Assembly: GCF_006334915.2 (NCBI RefSeq)
Contig: NZ_VDMA02000015.1
Coordinates: 1-64,000 of the forward strand
From: Microbispora catharanthi
Lineage (GTDB): Bacteria > Actinomycetota > Actinomycetes > Streptosporangiales > Streptosporangiaceae
Direction of reading: 5' to 3'
Length of the DNA: 64,000 nt
A program made the position numbers and the translations under genes. Shown piece after piece: positions 44,177 to 51,788 of this stretch. The notes beneath the pieces are model-generated. The model saw only the letters and a program-made list of their open reading frames with translations, was not told the DNA's origin and searched no databases. How positions within the stretch are numbered: position 1 is the stretch's first letter; every line of letters begins with the position of its first letter.

Positions 44177-44221
44177 ACTTTTAATCCGTCAGTTCAAGGT
44201 TCGAGTCCCTGGCGCCCCACC
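44177..44221 (+). repeat. tRNA-Lys 3'-half fragment, attachment-type right copy
   Basis: Forty-three of 45 bases match the intact tRNA-Lys at 33842-33886 in direct orientation. There is no 5' half, and D-arm and acceptor 5' strand are absent, so it is not a tRNA gene. It marks an integration junction. Confidence 0.75.
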
Positions 44222-44307
44222 CTCAATGAGCTGGGCAGACTCCCGAATCATGATCGATCGGAAGCCTGCCCGGTTGCATTTCTGGTCGCAGTTGTGCACT
44301 CGCCGGT

Positions 44308-44600
44308 TCAGTCGTCCCTCAGTGCCCGGCCCATCCGCGCCATGGCGTCGCCGGCCAGGTTCTCGGTGAGGTGGGTGTAGCGCTTCGTCGTGGTGAGCTG
44401 GGAGTGGCCGAGGATCACCTGAACGACCCGCATGTCTATCCCCTGCTCCAGGAGCAGCGTCGCCGCCGTGTGCCGGGCGTCGTGGACCCTGGCGTCCTTC
44501 TCGACCTCGGCCAGCCGGAGCAGTTCCTTTCACTCCCCCCAGTCCTGCCGCGAGTCGATCGGGCCGCCGTCCGGGCGATCGAAGGTCCGGGACTTCGTTC
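44308..44600 (-). pseudogene. C-terminal remnant of a tyrosine integrase
   Basis: The frame carries [40 protein letters not shown] and [19 protein letters not shown], i.e. HxxR, GHS and the catalytic Tyr. Just upstream an in-frame TGA stands where the family has Trp (DWGE*KELLRL), and another stop follows further up. It is therefore dead. It lies 90 bases beyond the tRNA-Lys fragment, the standard position of an integrase next to its attachment site, and differs in sequence from the relic at 34656-35002. Confidence 0.75.
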
Positions 44601-44655
44601 CTCAGCCCCGGCCCATCGGATTACTCAAGTCTGTCGAGGGAGCCATGCCGCACGT

Positions 44656-45165
44656 CTAGGCTTCATCTGACGCAGGTATTTGTCTTGGGGAATCCTCGCG
44701 TAGAAGAGGATCTCCGGTAACACCTAGGTCGTTCCTGGCGGATTCCATCATGAGATAGCGATACTGCCGCTTCACGGCCGGGTCGATGACATCCGCAGGT
44801 CTCCTCAGACTGATATGCAAAGCGCGAGTGTAGTTGTGCGCATTCTGAGCCATGCTAGGCGAACAAAAGAGTTCGACACTCTTTTTGGCAAGCCACAGCT
44901 GATGAAGGGCTTCTTCCGTATTTGACGAAACAGTCGAAACGCCGCACTCGACTTGCCTGTCAAGGATCATTTCTACGCGCTGAGCTGCTTCAAGAAATGA
45001 CAGGATGGCAGATTTTTGCTCAGCGCGTTCTGCTATCCGCTTCTCGTTTGCTAGACGTTTGGAGTCCACGCGAGTGCCCAGATATTGGCCAAGCAGCGTG
45101 CCGCACGTCCCAAGCAGCACCCCCAGCAGGGGCAGCAGAGTTGCACTCATAGTCTTCCAGTCCAT
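44656..45165 (-). CDS. Hypothetical membrane protein
   Basis: A 169-residue protein starting MDWKTMSATLLPLLGVLLGT. One N-terminal membrane helix is followed by a charged, probably coiled-coil segment (RLANEKRIAERAEQKSAILS) and a soluble domain. GC content is clearly lower than that of the chromosome, suggesting transfer with the element. No function is recognised. A longer start at 45204 is possible but less likely. Confidence 0.6.
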   Translation of the reverse strand: MDWKTMSATLLPLLGVLLGTCGTLLGQYLGTRVDSKRLANEKRIAERAEQKSAILSFLEAAQRVEMILDRQVECGVSTVSSNTEEALHQLWLAKKSVELFCSPSMAQNAHNYTRALHISLRRPADVIDPAVKRQYRYLMMESARNDLGVTGDPLLREDSPRQIPASDEA

Positions 45166-45268
45166 GCGCCGATGATCGCAAGAACGAGCGCGGTCCGCAC
45201 GCACGCGTGATGGCTACAGCCCTGTAGGTATAGCGACGCGGCCCGGGCGGGTCTTACGAGATATCCCG

Positions 45269-45795
45269 TCATCGAGCGGGCTCGGCGACGCTTCTCAGCG
45301 CCGCTCCTGCGCCGAGGGCGGCAGCGAGGTAGGCCGCGTTCAGGCGCTCGAGAACGCTCGGTGATCGCGCTGGGGATTCGGGGCCAAGGTGCTCGCGGCG
45401 AAGCTCGTCCATGAACTCTTGCCAGAGCGCGGGGCCCGCCTTGCTCGAGCGGCTCGGCGCGAATGCGCAGCGCGGAGCCCGTGGGCCGGTGGCGAAGTCC
45501 CCAGCTGCGAGCTGCGCGAACACGGATACGAGTTGGATCGCGGGTTCGGTCAGGCTGCAGCGCGCCCGCCGGCCGGGTCGCGTGTCCTCACGGGTGAGCA
45601 GTCCCGGCTCGACGATTCGCTTGAGTCGGTGGCGAGAATATTCGAGGCGATCCCCTCGATTGAGTTGGCCTGCAGCTCTCGAAAATATCGGCGGTTCCCG
45701 AAGACGATGTCGCGGAGGACGATCAGGCTCCAGCGATCGCCGAACATCTCGATGGCGGCGTTGATCGGGCGCCCCGACCGCGGCTCATTCGCTTC
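45269..45795 (-). pseudogene. HxlR-family regulator with a one-base frameshift
   Basis: The first half reads EPRSGRPINAAIEMFGDRWS, LIVLRDIVFGNRRYFRELQA and EGIASNILA, typical of HxlR. After CTCGCC near 45632 the rest lies in another frame: RLKRIVEPGLLTRED, SLTEPAIQLVSVFAQL. Adding one G would restore a protein of about 170 residues. No start codon is obvious at the 5' end. It is divergent from the MBL-fold gene and would normally regulate it. Confidence 0.7.
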
Positions 45796-45876
45796 GCCCG
45801 TACTGCTTGCAATATGCCACCGCCCGGTACTACCGTCTCGACGAGCGGTTGCAAATCACAAGCGGAAGGGGCCACC

Positions 45877-46713
45877 GTGCTGAGGCAGGTCGCGGACGGT
45901 GTGCTGATCCACGAGAGCGAGTTCCTCCAGAGCAACGCCATTGTCGTGCAAGGCCGCGCCGGCGTGTTGCTCATCGACCCCGGGGTGCAGGACCACGAAA
46001 TGGCCTGCCTTGCGAACGACCTGTCCCATTCGGGCCAGACCGTTGTGGCCGGCTTCTCGACGCATCCTCATTGGGATCACCTACTCTGGCACGCCCAACT
46101 CGGTGCGGCCCCTCGTTACGGCACGGCCCGCTGCGCGGCCACTGTCCGAGATCAGCTGTCCGACCCGGGTGCGAAGGCCCGCATCACCGCCCACCTGCTC
46201 TCGACGGGCATCGCCGAGCAGGTCCCGCTGGACCTTCTCGGCCAGATCACCGCCCTGCCCGCCGAGACGGCGCAGATTCCATGGGATGGCCCTCAAGTCC
46301 GGATCATCGAGCATCAAGCGCATGCACCGGGCCATGCGGCGCTGTTCATCGAAGAACGCGGGGTTCTCGTCGCCGGCGACATGCTCTCCGACGTCTTGAT
46401 TCCGATGCTCGACTCGAACGACACCGCTGACCCGATCGAGGACTACCTCGCAGCGCTGCGGCTGCTCGATGGCGTGGCGGGCGACGTCGACGTCCTCGTC
46501 CCCGGCCACGGGTCAGTCGGCGAAGCTGATCAGGTACACGCACGGATCGACCAGGATCGGGCGTACGTGCACGCCTTACGTGACGCCCATGTTCCCAGCG
46601 ACCCGCGGATCGGCCCATCGGCCAAGCCCGGCTGGGAGTGGGTAAGCGATGTACACAACGGGCAGGCCCAGCGCCTCGCCGGAAGAAGCGAGCGCGACGG
46701 GACGCCCGGCTAG
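45877..46713 (+). CDS. MBL-fold metallo-hydrolase
   Basis: A 278-residue metallo-beta-lactamase-fold enzyme. THPHWDHLLW is the HxHxDH metal site near residue 67; APGHAALF, VAGDMLSD and LVPGHGSVG supply the other ligands. It has no signal peptide, so it is cytoplasmic. The GTG at 45877 is chosen because GGAAGGGG ends six bases upstream; the longer frame from 45814 has no ribosome site. Family members hydrolyse thioesters, lactones or other esters. The broken HxlR gene lies divergent. Confidence 0.83.
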   Translation: MLRQVADGVLIHESEFLQSNAIVVQGRAGVLLIDPGVQDHEMACLANDLSHSGQTVVAGFSTHPHWDHLLWHAQLGAAPRYGTARCAATVRDQLSDPGAKARITAHLLSTGIAEQVPLDLLGQITALPAETAQIPWDGPQVRIIEHQAHAPGHAALFIEERGVLVAGDMLSDVLIPMLDSNDTADPIEDYLAALRLLDGVAGDVDVLVPGHGSVGEADQVHARIDQDRAYVHALRDAHVPSDPRIGPSAKPGWEWVSDVHNGQAQRLAGRSERDGTPG

Positions 46714-47260
46714 TTATGGACAAGTAGCTCCGCTATACAGGCAGAAGCAGAAGCAGAAGCAGGGGCAGGGTCTCCATCTGCTGGCGCACTCGCCCCAGCA
46801 GGACCGAATGCCACCAGAGACGAGCCTCGCCAGACCGCCAGCCACCCGCGTAGGAATGCTCGGGCGGGTCCGACTGCACAACCTTGTGAATCTGATAGAT
46901 GCCATCACAGGAGATCAGCTCATAGAGCACGGCCTCGCAGTCGCAGGTGTAGTCACGACTCGGTATGGCTCGCGAGGTTGCGAGACCCAAAGCAGCTTCT
47001 CCGGCTCGGATACAGCAGCCGGAGGTGTGGCGAAAGACCTCGACAATCCGGCCCCTCCAACAGGTCCGCCGGGTCCTGGCCGAGGCCCCGCAGTTTCGCG
47101 TCCCACGTGGTGCCGCGCTCGGTCCGAGGTGTCCCAAGCGGCAGGGCACTGCCCTTCGCCGTTGGGAGGCTCGTATCGCCTCCGGCGAGCGGCGAGAACG
47201 CCGACCAACCCGGGCAAACAGCGTAGCTGCCACACGCATTCGGGGAGGATAGCCGAGCCC
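46714..47260. other. Degenerate interval with possible gene debris
   Basis: It begins with a short CAGAAG/CAG repeat run (about 46738-46770). On the minus strand at about 46733-46975 a frame with AVLYELISCDGIYQIHKVVQ and SYAGGWRSGEARLWWHSVLL looks like real protein sequence, but it has no start and merges into random sequence. I take it for a remnant of an accessory gene. Confidence 0.35.
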
Positions 47261-47937
47261 GTGTCGGGTTCCTTACCGCAACTCTTGGAGGAGCTGAAGG
47301 GGTATTCCACTCCTGGCAGCCTCCGCGACAATCATCTCGTGATCGATCACTACCGCAATCTCTTCAACAAGCAGCAGTGGCTTGAGGACGGACTCTGCTG
47401 GACCGTAGTGCAACCCCTCAACGAAGAGATCACCGTGAGCGATCTCCTGTGGCGGCTGAACGGAGGCCGCGATCCCGAAGAACGCATCATGGAGTATCCC
47501 GTAGAGGAGGCCGGCGAACATTTCCTGCCCGTGCTCTTCGTCTACGAGGGCGAAGGAGCCTGGGGCGCTTCCTTGAGTTCTCCTACGGCTTCGCCACGCC
47601 CGACTACATCCTCGACGAACTCAGCAAAGAGGCACGCGTTTGGATGACGACCTGGCACTTCAACGGGGGGTACACGATCCTTTACGCGGCCGATGGCAGG
47701 ATCAGGGCGCGGATGCGCAACTTCGTCTTCGCCGAGCACACCGTCCAGGAGGGCGATCCGAGCATCCTTGCCGAATTCCGCACCATGTTCGACCGCCTCG
47801 GCCCAGAGGATTACCGCGGCAAGCGCAGCGCGGCATTCGCCTTCATCGAGGCATCCACAGGAATGGGCATCGAAGCCGAATGGCTGGATGTGGAAGATGC
47901 GCCTGTCATCATCCTCGACAACTGGAATGAGGTATGA
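47261..47937 (+). pseudogene. DUF6461-like gene with a one-base frameshift
   Basis: From the GTG at 47261 (GGGGAGGA upstream), the frame encodes SGSLPQLLEELKGYSTPGSL up to YEGEGAWG. At about 47563, in a GGGG run, the reading moves to the frame RFLEFSYGFATPDYILDEL, TTWHFNGGYTILYAADGRIR and FAEHTVQEGDPSIL to the stop at 47937. One added G would give about 225 residues. The YAADGRI and FIEASTGM segments recall DUF6461. It is either a decayed cargo gene or a sequencing error. Confidence 0.55.
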
Positions 47938-48049
47938 ACCGCAGCGCTCGACTCTCGCGCTGATGAGCGTCAAACCACGCCTCTGGCAGGAGCGCTCCGA
48001 CTCCGGGTGATCGTCGCGCCGAGTGCCAGGGCCGTTGATCAGTTCGGTG

Positions 48050-48420
48050 GCCTGGGCGTGGCGCACCTGGTGGATATCCGCGCACGCTGCCGCCCTTGCC
48101 GTGGATGCGCATGTGCTGGTCGTCCAGGCGCAGGTCTAGGTCCTCCACGTACAACCTGCACACCTCGGAGGCGCGGGCGCCGCCGACGTAGGCGGTCTCG
48201 GACCGCACCCGGTCGCGCATCCGATCCAGCGGCACGTCCTTTCGGAGCCGCCGGGTGCAGATCGCACCAGCACCTTGCCGATATCGGCCGCCGCGGCGGG
48301 GCGGGGCAGCGCCTTCCATGACGGTGGGGATCCGGTCCATTGGGTTCGCCTGCAGTCGGTCGTGGCGGACCGCCCATCGGCAGAGGGAGGCGAGGGCGGC
48401 AGGAACGAGGTCCGGCGTTG
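48050..48420 (-). pseudogene. Fragment of a XerC/D-like tyrosine recombinase
   Basis: In one minus frame ETAYVGGARASEVCRLYVED, then LDLRLDDQHMRIHGKGGS is the start of the catalytic domain with the first Arg. Upstream, in shifted frames, LCRWAVRHDRLQANPMDRIP looks like the core-binding domain. The C-terminal HxxR and Tyr parts are missing. With two other integrase relics, this is the third dead recombinase within 14 kb. Confidence 0.55.
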
Positions 48421-48904
48421 GCGGCGTTCCCGCTCGTCAACGGTGTCGCCGGAAGCCTGCCGTGCCGGACACCGGAAATCTGTACTCGCGACAGTAGACA
48501 TTCGTGGCCGCTGGGGCTAGTGTTTCTCACATCGTAAGGAACGGTTCGGCCGGGCGGCGGAAGTACTAGCACCACGATGAACTGCCCGGAGCAAGACGAA
48601 GTAGGAAGTTGATGGCAGAAGGTCGGACGTGACGGGCCAGTGCAGTGTTCAGAGGCCTTGATCGTGGACGCACTGCCGCAGGTGAAGCCGGACAGTGGTC
48701 CGGAAAGAAGAGATGAAGGGAGTGTTGACGCCATCAGGATCGCCCGTAGCCGGCTGAGTCTCGCCGCTCGGGTACCGCAGTTCCACAGATAGGAAGGTGG
48801 TCTACGGTCACGCATCCGCGATCCCCGCACCACCGCCGCTCAGTACGGCGGACGCGGAAAACAATGAGCCGGCCAGATGGCCGGTAGATGGTGTTGAACT
48901 CTTC
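48421..48904. other. Gene-free interval upstream of the MerR gene
   Basis: Nearly 500 bases without a frame that I can defend. It probably holds the tail of the integrated DNA and the MerR promoter. Confidence 0.35.
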
Positions 48905-48935
48905 GGGGCCCCGGCGCGACAGGTGCCGGGGCCCC
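48905..48935 (+). promoter_or_regulatory. Perfect 11-base-pair hairpin in the MerR gene leader
   Basis: GGGGCCCCGGC and GCCGGGGCCCC surround a 9-base loop, ending 25 bases before the ATG at 48960. Depending on the transcription start, it is either an upstream terminator or a leader structure that could respond to temperature or RNA chaperones. Confidence 0.5.
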
Positions 48936-48959
48936 CTGTGCGCGTGATGGAAGGAATGT

Positions 48960-49361
48960 ATGGATCAACCTTGCTCGGCTGCCGAGGATGACACACTCGC
49001 TCACGGCAGGACTGCGGACACGGCCGGCTCCGGGGCTGGAGACAGGGCCGAAGACCGGTTCGACGATGAGGACTACCCCGCCTACAGCATGGGCGCGGCC
49101 GCGGAGATGCTCGGTGTCAGCCCCGCGTTCCTACGGGCTCTGGGCACCGCGAAACTGATCGAGCCGAAACGCTCCAGCGGTGGCCATCGCCGCTACTCCC
49201 GCTACCAGCTGCGGCTGGCGGCGCGCGCCCGGGAGCTCGTCGATCAGGGCACTCCTGTGGAAGCCGCCTGCCGAATCATCGTCTTGGAAGACCAGCTCGC
49301 CGAGGCGCTGCGCATCAACAACGCGCGCGACCACCCCGGCCGGACACTAGGGAGTGTCTGA
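48960..49361 (+). CDS. MerR-family transcriptional regulator
   Basis: A 133-residue protein with an acidic, disordered N-terminus (1-40). The MerR winged helix starts YSMGAAAEMLGVSPAFLRAL and continues to GGHRRYSRYQLRLAARAREL. A short dimer helix follows (VLEDQLAEALRINNA). There is no cysteine ligand site, so it is an HspR-like rather than a metal-sensing type. GGAAGGA stands four bases before the ATG. It is convergent with a cold-shock gene; such pairs are, to my knowledge, common in streptomycetes. Confidence 0.8.
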   Translation: MDQPCSAAEDDTLAHGRTADTAGSGAGDRAEDRFDDEDYPAYSMGAAAEMLGVSPAFLRALGTAKLIEPKRSSGGHRRYSRYQLRLAARARELVDQGTPVEAACRIIVLEDQLAEALRINNARDHPGRTLGSV

Positions 49362-49448
49362 CAAATGCTGCCCGTCGCGAGCGTGGATCCAGGTGGATGC
49401 ATCGCAAGGCGGCCGATTCTCGTGCAGCAGCGATGCAGCAGCCGGAAA

Positions 49449-49490
49449 CGTATCAGGGCCCGCACCCGTGAAGGTGCGAGCCCTGATACG
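49449..49490. terminator. Long bipartite terminator between MerR and cold-shock genes
   Basis: CGTATCAGGGC/GCCCTGATACG plus an inner CGCACC/GGTGCG stem, with a 6-base loop. It serves the minus-strand csp gene and possibly the convergent MerR gene. Confidence 0.85.
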
Positions 49491-49502
49491 TGGCGCTATT
49501 CG

Positions 49503-49709
49503 TCAGGCGGGAACGATGTTTTCGGCCTGAGGGCCCTTCTGGCCCTGGGTGACATCGAAGGCCACCCTCTGGCCATCGCGCAGCTCGCGGTAGCCGCCCT
49601 GAGAGATGATATTCGAGTAGTGTGCGAAGACGTCGGCGCCGCCGCCGTCCTGCTCAATGAAGCCGAAGCCCTTTTCCGCGTTGAACCACTTCACGGTGCC
49701 AGAAGCCAT
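49503..49709 (-). CDS. Cold-shock domain protein (second copy)
   Basis: A 68-residue Csp: [20 protein letters not shown], with DVFAHYSNI as RNP2. AGGAG lies about five bases before the ATG. The sequence differs from the copy at 16436-16639 in the C-terminal half ([12 protein letters not shown]). It is convergent with the MerR gene and sealed by terminators on both sides, so it forms its own transcription unit. Confidence 0.95.
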   Translation of the reverse strand: MASGTVKWFNAEKGFGFIEQDGGGADVFAHYSNIISQGGYRELRDGQRVAFDVTQGQKGPQAENIVPA

Positions 49710-49801
49710 GTCGATCTCCTCTTGATAGGCGTAGCCGAAATCCGCACTGTCACGAATTCCGCGTTGCCGCGATAGGCCCACACCGGAGAAGACCGGCAAA
49801 C

Positions 49802-49838
49802 AAAAAAATGCACCTGAGGCCACATACCGTCAGGTGCA
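49802..49838 (-). terminator. Rho-independent terminator, minus strand
   Basis: Stem TGCACCTGA/TCAGGTGCA followed on the minus strand by seven T residues (A-run at 49802-49808). A true T-tract is rare in this window. It ends the transcript coming from the PP2C remnant side. Confidence 0.8.
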
Positions 49839-49916
49839 CACAAGTTCATTATGGGTACCACAACTGCAACTGCGTTCAACCTAGCACACGTGAGGCGTGC
49901 TACGCATACCCCGCCG

Positions 49917-50250
49917 CTATCCGCCTGGATGAGTCGCATTCCGCACGATCTCGTCGCACACGTCCTCCAGCGGGAGGTGGGCTATGGCCGCGGCCTGCCC
50001 CCGCAGCCGGGCCAGTCCGGTGGCCAGATCACTGCCGGGACTTTCGACGAGGCCGTCGGTGTAGAGCACGAGGATGCTCCCAGCCGGCATCGGCTCGACG
50101 GCGTCGCGCCTGGTCGATTCGACACCCAGGCGGAGCCCAAGCAGCAGGTCCTGTCTTAGTTCCAGGTAGCGGGCATGCCCGTCAGGGGTGACCAGCAGGG
50201 GCGGCGGATGCCCGGCGTTGCTCCAGCGCAACTTGGCAGGAGCCGCGCCA
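49917..50250 (-). pseudogene. C-terminal fragment of a SpoIIE-type PP2C phosphatase
   Basis: LRWSNAGHPPPLLVTPDGHA, LVLYTDGLVESPGSDLATG and ARLRGQAAAIAHLPLEDVCD are the last third of RsbU/SpoIIE phosphatases, which dephosphorylate anti-anti-sigma factors. The catalytic domain's first half and the sensor region are missing, and the upstream sequence is of a different origin (transposase-like). It cannot be functional. Confidence 0.7.
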
Positions 50251-50299
50251 GCGCGGCCAGCGCGGCCAGGACCGCCCGGTCCGCCCGGTCCGGCTTCGG

Positions 50300-50481
50300 C
50301 CGGGCGACCTGACACCGCACCACCGCCACCTCTGCCGGAGCACCATGATCTCGGCATCCTTGGAAGCCTCGCTTCGGCCCAGCAGCACCAGCCGGCCGAA
50401 CACCCGGAGCGCGATCAGATACAGGAGACGGAAAGCCCCAAGAACCGATCTTGCCCGTACCGTCGCATCAAGTCGGTCCAC
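50300..50481 (-). mobile_element. Transposase/integrase-core leader fragment
   Basis: On the minus strand, FRLLYLIALRVFGRLVLLGR then SEASKDAEIMVLRQ matches the N-terminus of a common actinomycete rve-type transposase, which reads SKDxEIxVLRHQ. The frame then breaks and no catalytic DDE part is present. It is fused directly to the PP2C fragment, which suggests a deletion event. Confidence 0.55.
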
Positions 50482-50521
50482 AGGTCAGGCACCCTGCGAC
50501 GATTTCTGACGGGTACGCGGT

Positions 50522-51235
50522 TCAGCGGGGACGGCGGCCCTTCCTGCTCCGGCCGGTTTGCGCGCCCCGGCGACCCGACCCGCCCGGAGCGGGACTCCGC
50601 GGCTGCTTCCGCGCCTTCTCCGGGGCAGGCGCGGGAGTGCGGCCCCGCGAACTGTTCACCGTACGCCCACGGACAATGCCGATGAAGTCCTCTACCAGTT
50701 CGGTCGTCGCCTTCGTGGGCCAGGCCAGCGCGATCTGCGACTGCGGCGTCTCCACGACCGGCCGATAGGTCAGATCCTTGCGGTGATGCAGGCGCGCCAG
50801 CGACTGCGGGACCAGCAACAGCCCTGCCCCCGCCGCCACCAGCCGGATCGCCTCCGCCGTCGTGTCCGGGCGCGTGAAAGCCGGCAGCCCCGGCAGGGCC
50901 GTCCACTCAAGGGTGTCGTCCATCGGATGGAACACCTCGTCGTCGGCGAGATCGGCGACAGTCACCTCGTCGGCGGCGGCCACCATGTGATCCTTCGGCA
51001 CCACGACCACGGTGGTCTCGACATAGAGAGGAATCACGCTGAGCCCATCACGGTCCACGGGCAACCGCACGAACCCGGCGTCGGCGCCGCCGTCGTGCAG
51101 GAACTTCACCGCCTCGGCGGCGGCAACGGAGACCAGGGTGAGTGGCACGTCGGGCACACGCTCGGCCCAGACGTTGGCCCATTTGGCGGGCGTCACCCCA
51201 GGCACGTAAGCCAGCCGGAACTCCCTGTCGGTCAC
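50522..51235 (-). CDS. LysR-type substrate-binding domain protein without DNA-binding domain
   Basis: A 237-residue protein. REFRLAYVPGVTPAKWANVW and the rest up to about 190 form the periplasmic-binding-like effector domain of LysR regulators. The N-terminal HTH is absent; instead there is a basic, disordered tail (KARKQPRSPAPGG and GRSRKGRR) that could touch nucleic acid. GAGGAG precedes the GTG. It is divergent from the DUF5997 gene by 54 bases, a pairing I recall as conserved in streptomycetes. Confidence 0.8.
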   Translation of the reverse strand: MTDREFRLAYVPGVTPAKWANVWAERVPDVPLTLVSVAAAEAVKFLHDGGADAGFVRLPVDRDGLSVIPLYVETTVVVVPKDHMVAAADEVTVADLADDEVFHPMDDTLEWTALPGLPAFTRPDTTAEAIRLVAAGAGLLLVPQSLARLHHRKDLTYRPVVETPQSQIALAWPTKATTELVEDFIGIVRGRTVNSSRGRTPAPAPEKARKQPRSPAPGGSGRRGAQTGRSRKGRRPR

Positions 51236-51289
51236 CTCCTCAGGGTACCGATGTCAGGGGAAGCGGCTTAGCGCCGTACCCTTGACACC

Positions 51290-51655
51290 ATGGCCAAGCT
51301 CAAGACCACTCAGACGATGAAGCCCGCGACCGCGGCCAAGAAGCTGGGTGTGCTCCTCTCGGCCACTCCCGCCGAGTTCCAGGAGGGAGTCGTCTCCAGG
51401 GATGAGCTGAACGCGCTGCAGGCCAATCCGCCGGCGTGGCTGGCCGATCTGCGGCGCAACGGGCCGCACCCCAGGCAGGTCGTCGCCGTGAAGCTGGGCG
51501 TCTCCAACTCGGGCCTGGCCAGGGGCGGCATCACCGGGCCGCTCACCACCGCCGAGATCGACGCCATCAAGGCGGAGGACCCCGAGTGGCTGAAGCGCGA
51601 GCGGTCGGTTCAGGCCGAGGTGCGCAAGGAAGCGCAGCGCCTCAAGCAGCGCTAG
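51290..51655 (+). CDS. DUF5997-family protein
   Basis: A 121-residue basic protein: TQTMKPATAAKKLGVLLSAT, PAEFQEGVVSRDELNALQAN and DLRRNGPHPRQVVAVKLGVS are characteristic. It probably contains a helix-turn-helix-like region and may bind DNA. Function is unproven. It is divergent from the LysR effector-domain protein and shares the intergenic region, so co-regulation is likely. Confidence 0.85.
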   Translation: MAKLKTTQTMKPATAAKKLGVLLSATPAEFQEGVVSRDELNALQANPPAWLADLRRNGPHPRQVVAVKLGVSNSGLARGGITGPLTTAEIDAIKAEDPEWLKRERSVQAEVRKEAQRLKQR

Positions 51656-51788
51656 GGAGCAGCGATCTGATCCGGTCCGCCGCCACCTGGGCCGAAAGCA
51701 CGCGGGACCTTCCATCGGGCGGGCTGGGGCGAAGAGGGCACCCGCCCCGTCTGTGCTGTCACGTGCGGAATCGTTAGGCTTGCTCGGC

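Noticed and set aside
41257..44184. Long plus-strand frame of about 975 residues opposite the giant exoprotein
   Set aside because: Shadow frame: repetitive Val/Gly/Arg composition, no motif, no ribosome site, while the minus strand carries recognisable catalytic domains.
44177..44221. A second tRNA-Lys gene
   Set aside because: Only the anticodon loop to the 3' end is present. No D-arm or 5' acceptor strand can be formed with the upstream bases, so it is an attachment relic.
46738..46770. CRISPR or microsatellite array
   Set aside because: Only a few CAGAAG/CAG units without spacers. No regular repeat-spacer pattern occurs anywhere in the window.
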